Shown here in pieces: positions 27,242-36,338 of a stretch of 64,000 nt of DNA (position 1 is its first letter; each line of letters begins with the position of its first letter). Under the pieces are notes generated by a model that did no database searches, was not told where the DNA came from, and was given only the letters and a program-made list of their open reading frames with translations. The stretch spans positions 1,016,532 through 1,080,531 of the forward strand of contig VCAZ01000124.1 of assembly GCA_005784505.1 (NCBI GenBank). Reading direction: 5' to 3'. Source of the stretch: Bagarius yarrelli (lineage: Eukaryota; Chordata; Actinopteri; Siluriformes; Sisoridae). A program made the position numbers and the translations under genes.

Positions 27242-29044
27242 CTTTTTCAGATTGATTTATTTATAAAGAGTCTATCATAAAAACTGAAAGTCAATAGCCA
27301 CCAGTTACACCATCATTAGAGCTAATCTGAATCTTGCTCTAAAACTTAGCATTTTAGCCTCTTTAATAATTAAACTGTACAGAAGACACTTCATAGACAC
27401 ACACAGATACACACACGCATGCATACACACACACACACACACACACACACTGTAGTAGGCTACACTAAATCTCCTTGCTGTGTGTTAGTGAACACTGACA
27501 GTGTGTTTATTAGTTTCATATTAGAATTGTAAGAAGTGTGTGTTTGTGTGTGTGTGAAAGTGTTGTTGTGTTGTTTATCAGATATATTTGCGACTATTCC
27601 ATTACTAGTATTAGTTAACTCAAACTGTGAAAGAATGTAGCAAAGGTAGCAAAACACACAGACAGTTTGTAGCGATAGTTAGTACTAGCTAACCTATGGT
27701 GTATGTGCAGTGTGTTAGAAGTGATATGATTCCCCTCAGTTTTGAATAAGGTGCAGTGCAAAAGGCTAGCAAGTGTGCTACTATGGAACAGGCACATGCC
27801 TGAGTGTAACGAGTATGTAATAACTGTGTAATAAGTGTGTAACGAATGTGTAATAAGTGTTTAACGAGTCTGTACTAAGCATGCAATGAGTGTGTTATAA
27901 CCATGTAAAAAGCATGTAGTAAAAGTTTGGTAATGTGTAAAGGGGCTCATTTGTCATGTATTCTACAGCACAGTTAAATTTTTCTTCTCCGCATATCCCA
28001 GCTTAGAAAGTTAGGGTCAAAGCACAGGGTCAGGTATGATAAAGCGCCCTCTGAGGCGTTAAGGATCTTGTTCATGGACTCAAAGACTGGCAGTTGTGGG
28101 GCCTGAACCCGGGTCTTCCAGTGCCCTAACAATTTGAGTCACTACTGCTTAACAAATGTGTAATGAGTGCATAGAGAGTGTGTAATAACTGTAAAATTAG
28201 CATGCAGTAAGTGTGTAATAAGTGTGTAACAAGCAGGTAACAAGTGTATAGTAAGCATGTAACGAGTGTTTAACGAGTCTGTAATAAGCAGATAGTGAAT
28301 GTGTAATAAGCAGATAACTAGTGTTTGATGAGTGTGTAATAAGCGTGTAATAAGTAAGTAATAAGTGTGTGCTGGAGTGTGTGTGTTTATATATATTTTT
28401 TTTAAAACATGCTCATTTTGTCCTCCATATTGTGTTTGGTTCTTACTCTCGTCCCCACCCCGGGGCAGTGGAGACACTGTCAGAGAATGGAGTTCCAGGT
28501 AACTGACACCAGATCCAGAATTTCATGAAGTTTCTGTGTTTTGGGTGTTTCATGGGTCACCATATATTTACATTTACATTTACAGCATTTTGGCAGACGC
28601 TCTTATCCAGAGCGACGTACATTTATCGCATTTATACAACTGAGCAATTTGGGGTTAAGGGCCTTGCCCAAGGCCCCAACAGTGATGGCTTGGTGGAACT
28701 GGGAATTGAACCCACAATCTTCGGGTTGTTATACCAGAACCATGAGCCACCACTTCCCCACATATATATCAAATATCACATGTCCGCCTAAAACACTGAC
28801 AATTGAAGAGTTGAAGAGAGAGAGAGAGAAAGAGAGAGACAGAGACACAAGAAAGAGAGACAGAGACACACAGAGTGAAAGAGATAAACACAGATGCACA
28901 GAGAGAGTGACAGAGAAAGAGTGAGAGAGAGAAAGAGAGCATGAGAGAGAGAGAGACTATGAGAAAGTGCAAAAAAGGAAAGCAGAGAGAAAGTGGAAAA
29001 GACAAAGACATAGAAATTAAAAACACTACAGTTTTTTTTTAATT

Positions 29045-29084
<40 letters not shown>

Positions 29085-29588
29085 TAAAAAAGGAATAAAA
29101 TATTAAGTGGAATAGTTTATATACATAAACGTGTCAATACAAAAGTGTGTGTATGTTTCTTAGTGTCCTGATCTTTTACCTGATTACTGGTGTGCATGTT
29201 CTGTTCTCCCCAGTAGGTGGGGCAGTTGGTCAGGAGCTGACAGTCTCTTTGTGTATTTTTATTTGTGATGATTCAGCTCCAGAGAGAAGCTGGTTTTAAT
29301 CTCTGTCCAATCAGCAAATTGGACGTCTCCATAGAGACGTTCATTATTTTAATTTCTTTCTTTTTTCTTCTCTCAGCTTCCCTAAAGGATCCGTCCAAGG
29401 TACGTACAGTACATCCCCCTCTAATCCTAATCATGATCTGAGTGCCAAAAACCTGAACTGAACAGGAAGTACCAGTGCTATACTATACACACACACACAC
29501 ACACACATACACACACGCATGCTGCATCCCAAATCTCATACTGCTGAGGAGTTTCTATAGTTAATAAAGTCTGTTCTATAAAGTAGAC

Positions 29589-29631
<43 letters not shown>

Positions 29632-30689
29632 TTAAATTAAGAGAAAGTGACACACAGAGAAATAAGAGACAGAGAGACATAGACAGTCAGAGAAAGAAAG
29701 AGAGAGAGAGACAGGCAGACAGACAGAGCAAGAGACTGACAGATACTGTAGACAGACAAAAAGCTAGCGAGACAAATAAAGAAAGGCAGACATACAGACA
29801 GAAAAGACAGCAAGACAGAAGGCGAGACAGTAAGACAGACAGAGAGAGAGAGAAAGTAGTATGTGATCAGATTGTGTGTGTGTGTTTTATTTCTCTCATG
29901 TTGTGTCCTGTACAGCGGGGGATGGACAGTCTGTCCATGAAGTCGTCGGACAGCGACGTTAGCGACGTTTCCGCCATGTCCAGCGCATCGCGGCTTAGCA
30001 ACGCAAGCTACATGTCTGTCCAGTCTGAGAGAGCGCGAGCCGCTCGCAGGATCAGGTGAGAACTGTGACCTTTGACCTCCAAAGTTCCACCTCAATTAAA
30101 TCTCAAAAATCAGACTCTTACTCTCATTACTGTGCATGCTGATGACTTTCTCTCCTTTCTTCTGTCCTGCATGCTTCCTACTGGCCTGTGTGTGTTTGTG
30201 TATATATGTGTGTGTGTGTGTGTTTTAATCTATATTTTTTGTTTTTCTTTGTGTCTTTGTATTATTTTGAATGTATTGATGCTGCGTGTCTTTGTGTTGG
30301 TGTGTGTGTGTGTATATATATATTTATATATATATATATATACATATCTACATATGTGCGTGTATGTGTGCGCACTTGATTGTGTATGTGTGTGTGTATA
30401 TGTGCGTATATTTGTGTGTATATGTGTGTCTGTGCACGTTTTGTGTGTGTATTTGTGTGTAGCCGTGGCGAGGCGGTCCAGCAGAGTCAGTCTCAGGGGG
30501 AGGAGTGTGTGATGGAGGGAGACGAGAGTGTAGAAGGAGGAGAAACTGTGGGAGAAGGAGAGCAGGAGAGCGGCTTGGGGGAGGGGGAGGAGTCTGGCAG
30601 GTCAGAATCATGGGTAACGTAGTCTTTCATCTAAAACACTATTGAGCTGATGGACGTCTAAGGAACTCACAGAAAAGATAACAGCAACA

Positions 30690-30726
<37 letters not shown>

Positions 30727-32278
30727 ATACACTGCCCTCCATAATTATTGGCACCCCTGGTTAAGATGTGTTAAAAGCCTTAAAATAAATTCAATTTTTA
30801 GGAACATTTAATTAGTAATTCATCACTTCCTGTTTCCCTGGGGTATAAATATGACGTGACACATTTCTCTTATCCACTCTTCAACATGAGAAAGACAAAG
30901 GAACACACAATTCAAGTAAGGCAGATGTGTGTCGACCTTCACAAGTCAGGCAACGTCTACAAGAAAATAGCCACTCGCCTGCACCTGCCCATATCTACTG
31001 TCAGAGGAATCATTAAGAAGTTTAACACAACTGGAACAGTGGTAAACAAGCCTGGATGAGGTAAACAAGCCTGGACGAGTGAGGAGGATGGTAAGAGAAA
31101 TAAAAAGTTCTCCAAAGCTCACTGTTAAAGAATTGCAACAAATGATAGCATCTTGGGGTCACAAAGTCTCCAAAACAACCATCAGGCGGTATCTACATGC
31201 CAACAAGCTGTTTGGGAGGCATGCACGGAAAAACCTTTTCTCACTCGCAATCATAAACGCAAACGTCTGGAGTTCGCTAAGCGGTACTGGGGCTTCAACT
31301 GGGACCGTGTGCTTTGGTCAGATGAGACCAAGATAGAGCTCTAAGTGGGTCTGGCAGGACACAAAAGATGAGTATGCAGAAAAGCACCTCATGCCCACTG
31401 TGAAGTGCCCACTGCCTCATGCCCACTGTGAAGTATGGGGGAGGATCGGTGATGCCTGTTTCTCTTCCAGAGGCCCTGGGAACCTTGTTAGGGTGCATGG
31501 CATCATGAATGCTTTGAAATACCAGGACATTTTAAAGCACAATCTGGTGGCCTCTGCCCGAAAGCTGAAGATGGGTCGTCACTGGGTCTTTCAGCAAGAT
31601 AATGACCCTAAACATGTGGGCAAATCTACACAGAAATGGTTCACCAGACACAGAATCAAGCTCCTCCCATGGCCATCTCAGTCCCCAGACCTCAACCCCA
31701 TTGAAAACCTGTGGCGTGAGCTGAAGAGGAGAGTGCAGAGGAGAGGACTCAGGTCGCTGGATGATTTAGAGAGATTGAGCAAAGAGGAATGGTCGAAGAT
31801 CCCTCTTTCTGTATTCTCCCATCTTGTGAAACATTATAGGAGAAGATTAGGTGCTGTTTTGTTGGCAAAAGGGGGTTGTACAAAGTATTAACATCAGGGG
31901 TGCTAATAATTGTGGCACACATGATTTGATGTAAAAGAATTATTTCTTAATGTGGGATTTTTTTCCCACTGAATAAATGCACTTGAATTAAAGGTCGGAT
32001 TTTCCTCTTTTTTTCATTGTGGTCCTATGTTATTTAGAACAAAACTGAATTTATTAGAAGCTAAAGAACACATCTTAACCAGGGGTGCCAATAATTATGG
32101 AGCGCAGTGTATGTGTCTGTGTGTGTGTGTGTAAAAAGTTCCCAGTATTTAAATCCAAGTTGTGAGATTTCAGAGCTCAGACCGGTTCGAGTAAAACATC
32201 AGTGTGTTTGTATGTGTGTGTGTGTGTGGAAAGTTCCCAGTGTTCAGATCTGAGTGGTGAGATTTCAGAGTGAAACAT

Positions 32279-32367
<89 letters not shown>

Positions 32368-35300
32368 TGAAAAAACCGGTTCGAGTGAATGCTTTGGCAT
32401 GTTATCACTTTTTCATGTGAGATATAAAGTCTGATTTGAGCTCTGCATTCACTCTGCAGTTCCTCCTCCATCCTTTCTGCTCTTCAGTCTTTAGAGCTGT
32501 ACATTTCTTTCCTTTTTATCATTTCTCCGTCATTCAGTTTGCATGGTTTTAGACATTCATTAGTGTTCTGTTAATGTTACCTAGGAACCCGTTTTAAAAC
32601 CCGTCTGTAGCTTGCTTTAGGGTGGTCAGTGGTAGCCACTTCCTGTGGTCACTCTGGTAGGATCTTTTTAAGGATAATAATCATTTTAATACGTATTATG
32701 AATGTAAATTGACAATAGTTAATAAAGGTAAAATTCAGCACCGGCTACAGCCACCAAACATTACTGGAGGCCGGCCCACCAAATTAGCTACAAGGGGGTA
32801 TCAGAGAGTCTCCGGGCCTTGTGCTGCAATCTGTCTTGAAACTTTTTAATATCACTGTTTTCTGAATTTGTTCTGGCCTCCTCTGACCTCACTTTTCTCA
32901 AACGTTCTACAAATTATTTATTTTGGCTGCTTCTAAAAACAAATTTTATTTCATCATTTCAACGTGACATATTCTCGACTTATGATTGATAACTATTTAA
33001 AAAATGGTAATTGGTAACTGATGAAATAAAAGTCCTCCTGCATGCTTTTTAACCCTTATTATTCCTCTGTAACCAGGACGTGCGGTTATTGAGGTCATCA
33101 CTGAAAAGTAAAAAACTAATATTAAAGTTTACTCACTGATCTGTGCTGTAGATGTAAGTTAAGTTTAATGTTTCTGACTCTTTTCTATAGTTAAAATCGA
33201 TGAATTTGCCAATTTTACCTTAAACATACCTTTAATCGAGCAATCACAGGATTAATCGTGTGCAACTAGCATGTAGCATGTACCCGTCACGATCTCGGTG
33301 CACATCCCTAATTTAACTTTTACTTAACGTCCTCACGTTCCAAAGTCTAGTTAATGTATTTCGCGTGTGTTTGTAACATTATAGTCACTGGTCTAAAATA
33401 AAACCGGCTGAAAAAAAAAGCATGAGGTGAGACAGTCAGTACTTCTGTCTCACTGCAGGGGGCGAGCGTAAACACATGAGTGTGCCTTTCCACAGATACG
33501 GTTAGCACTAGCTAAAAAAACGGTTAGCACTAGCTAAAAAAATTACACGCACCACAGCAAAACATTCTAATCTGGACTTTTGTGTTGAATGCATATAAAA
33601 GAGTCTGAGTCTCACCAGGACCTCACTGCTCCGTCTCGGCCCGGTCCTAATCCTATAGCTGAACCCTGTCCATTTCCTCTTTCTCTCTGTCTGTCTTCTC
33701 TCTTTTTTCTCTATCTTTTATCCTTTCCCCATCGTTCGTGCACCTGCCTTTCTGACAGTGGGTTTACATCTAAAATGAAACACAGGGCCCAGACGGCGAC
33801 TCCCGGCTCTAACATTACCAAGAGCTCCAGTGTGGGAGGAGAAATGTGTTCGCTCGGCAGGAACGATGACGACGACGAAGACGACAAGAAAAGACGCTCA
33901 AGCTTCGGGGCCAAGATGGCCGCTATGGTGGGTCTGGGGAAGAAAAGCCAGAGCACATCCCAGCTGGACCCAGAGGGTGAGGACAAACATCTTCTACTTT
34001 TTTATCTTTTACTTTTTACTTATTAATGTTAAAGCTGTTTACAGCTCAATTACTGATTTTACTTCATACAGTATAATAAAACTATTAAATACAAAATAAA
34101 CGTTCTTCTGTTGCTAGTTAAACTAGCACTTTACTAAAACTTCCACTAACCACTGTTACTACTACAACAGATTAATGTAAACAAACAAATGATTTTCTGT
34201 CCAATTGCGAGTCTAAACTAAACTATATTAGGACTCTGTCGGCTTTTGGTGTGACACGTGTGTGTGTCTATGAGTTTTAGTGGTTAATATGACATCCGAG
34301 GAGCTGATCTAAAGAACGAGCGCTTGTTGTGCCTCATAATACTTTTCCGCCGCACTGGTGTTGAAACTGAAGCCAGTGCACAGCCAAGGGCAGGGAGCAG
34401 AACCCGCTACGTTCTATGCAGTGATGTCCGGTTCACCGAAGAATCGGTTCATAGTGAACCGTTTGAATCAGTTCACCAAATCCGACTGAATTGTTTGAAA
34501 TGGTTCACCTCTCGAGTCAGCACTAACCCACAACATACTCACTTTAGAAGTTATTTACTCTTGGCACTCACTCCGACTCAAAGTAAACCCTTTTTCCAGA
34601 GTTATTCAGTTACCCTAATGATGAGCCTGAGCAGTGCAGCTGATGGGCCGCAAGCAGCGCGTTGTGTACCAGCGAACACGCACTCTCTGTTAGAATGGTT
34701 CTCGTTCTCGAGTTGCAGCCATTTTCAGATCTCAGTTCCTTTCGGACATGTTCGTTTGGAGAACGGATCTTCTAATGACGCAGCGAATGCGTGATTCAGA
34801 GTGAAGCTACCGAACAAACATGACCGCCTACTGAAACGAACACGGACAACTAATATAACAAAAGGTTTTTTAAATAACAAATAAAATGATTGGATTATGC
34901 AGAGTAAGTAGATCTGATGAATCTATTCCCTGTACCTGTATTTAAGTGATTCAGTTGTGATACAGATATTTGTTGTGATTTGTTGTGATAGCTGACTTCA
35001 TATAATTCACTGTAGTGTCTGGAGTGATCTGATGAGTTTGGTGAAAATCTCTTTAAAGCTCTGTGAGTAGTGAATAACTCAATTCCGATCACTTATAACA
35101 AGTCACAGCACATCTTACCTGAACAAGACACACGTTTTAACACCTCACCTGTAAATCTGCGAAACCCGAAAAAGAAAAAAAGAAAATGAAGATAATAATA
35201 GTAGGGCCTTGTTTCACAAGCACGACAAATAATAATAACAATAGTAGTAATCATATGAAACATTTGAAATAAGTACAATAAATAAATGTTTAAATAAATA

Positions 35301-36294
35301 TTAAATATAATAATGCATAATTACACGAAATATCAGAAAGAAAGAAGAATAAAATAAATCATTTACAAAAATAAATCAAACACGTGAACAGAAATATTTA
35401 TATTTTATCAGTCTAAACAGTGTGTGTGAGTGTGTGTGTGTGTATCATTTGCCTGCCTTGTTCTAGTGAAAAAACTTTACTCCGCAAAAAACAACAACAA
35501 AAAGAATATATTTATATGAATATGCAATCAGTGCAATCTTTTTATTATTATTATTTACTAGTTGGTCTTAGAGTTTGATAGACACACACACACTTGCACA
35601 AACTCTGTAGTTGTAAAAGTTTCTTTACTGATCACGTTGAAGCTGATATTAAAGTTTTTTTTTTATATAATTGGATCCATATTTATTTATAGGTTTTCCT
35701 TCTTTAATTAAACATCACGAGTCTTTTACATGTCTGTGGATCATCAAACTCTGAATGTCAGCTAGTTTAAAGAGTCTTATTGGTAGACATTTTGATCAGC
35801 TCACAGGTTCAGACCTATAAAACGTCTGATTTTAATCGCGGCGTTCAGATCAGTGCATTTTAATTATTTCACCTTGATTTTTGCTGTAACCAAATTTCCT
35901 TTAAAAAAAAAAGATGAATCGAGAGTTTAGATTTGTTAAAAAAAAGAGAGAGAGAGAGAGATTGTAGATGTGTTACTTTCATACATTTTTAATATTTTAA
36001 AAATATCTTTTCCCAAGATAATTGTAATATACAGAAATAAGGAGAAAAATATTAAAATATATAATTATATTGTGTAACATTTCAGTCCTTTACACTTGTT
36101 CTCTGTCTCACTCTCTATCTTTATCTCTCTCTCTCTGTGTCAGAGGAGGGTAAGAAGAAGAAGCCGGCGCGTTTGGCCATTCAGAGGAGTGTAGAGACAG
36201 GGTTGGCCATTGAGATGAAGAGCAGAATGACACGACAGCCAAGCAGAGAAACAGCTGACGAGGGCGAGAAGCCCAAACCAGGAAAGTAGGTAGA

Positions 36295-36338
<44 letters not shown>

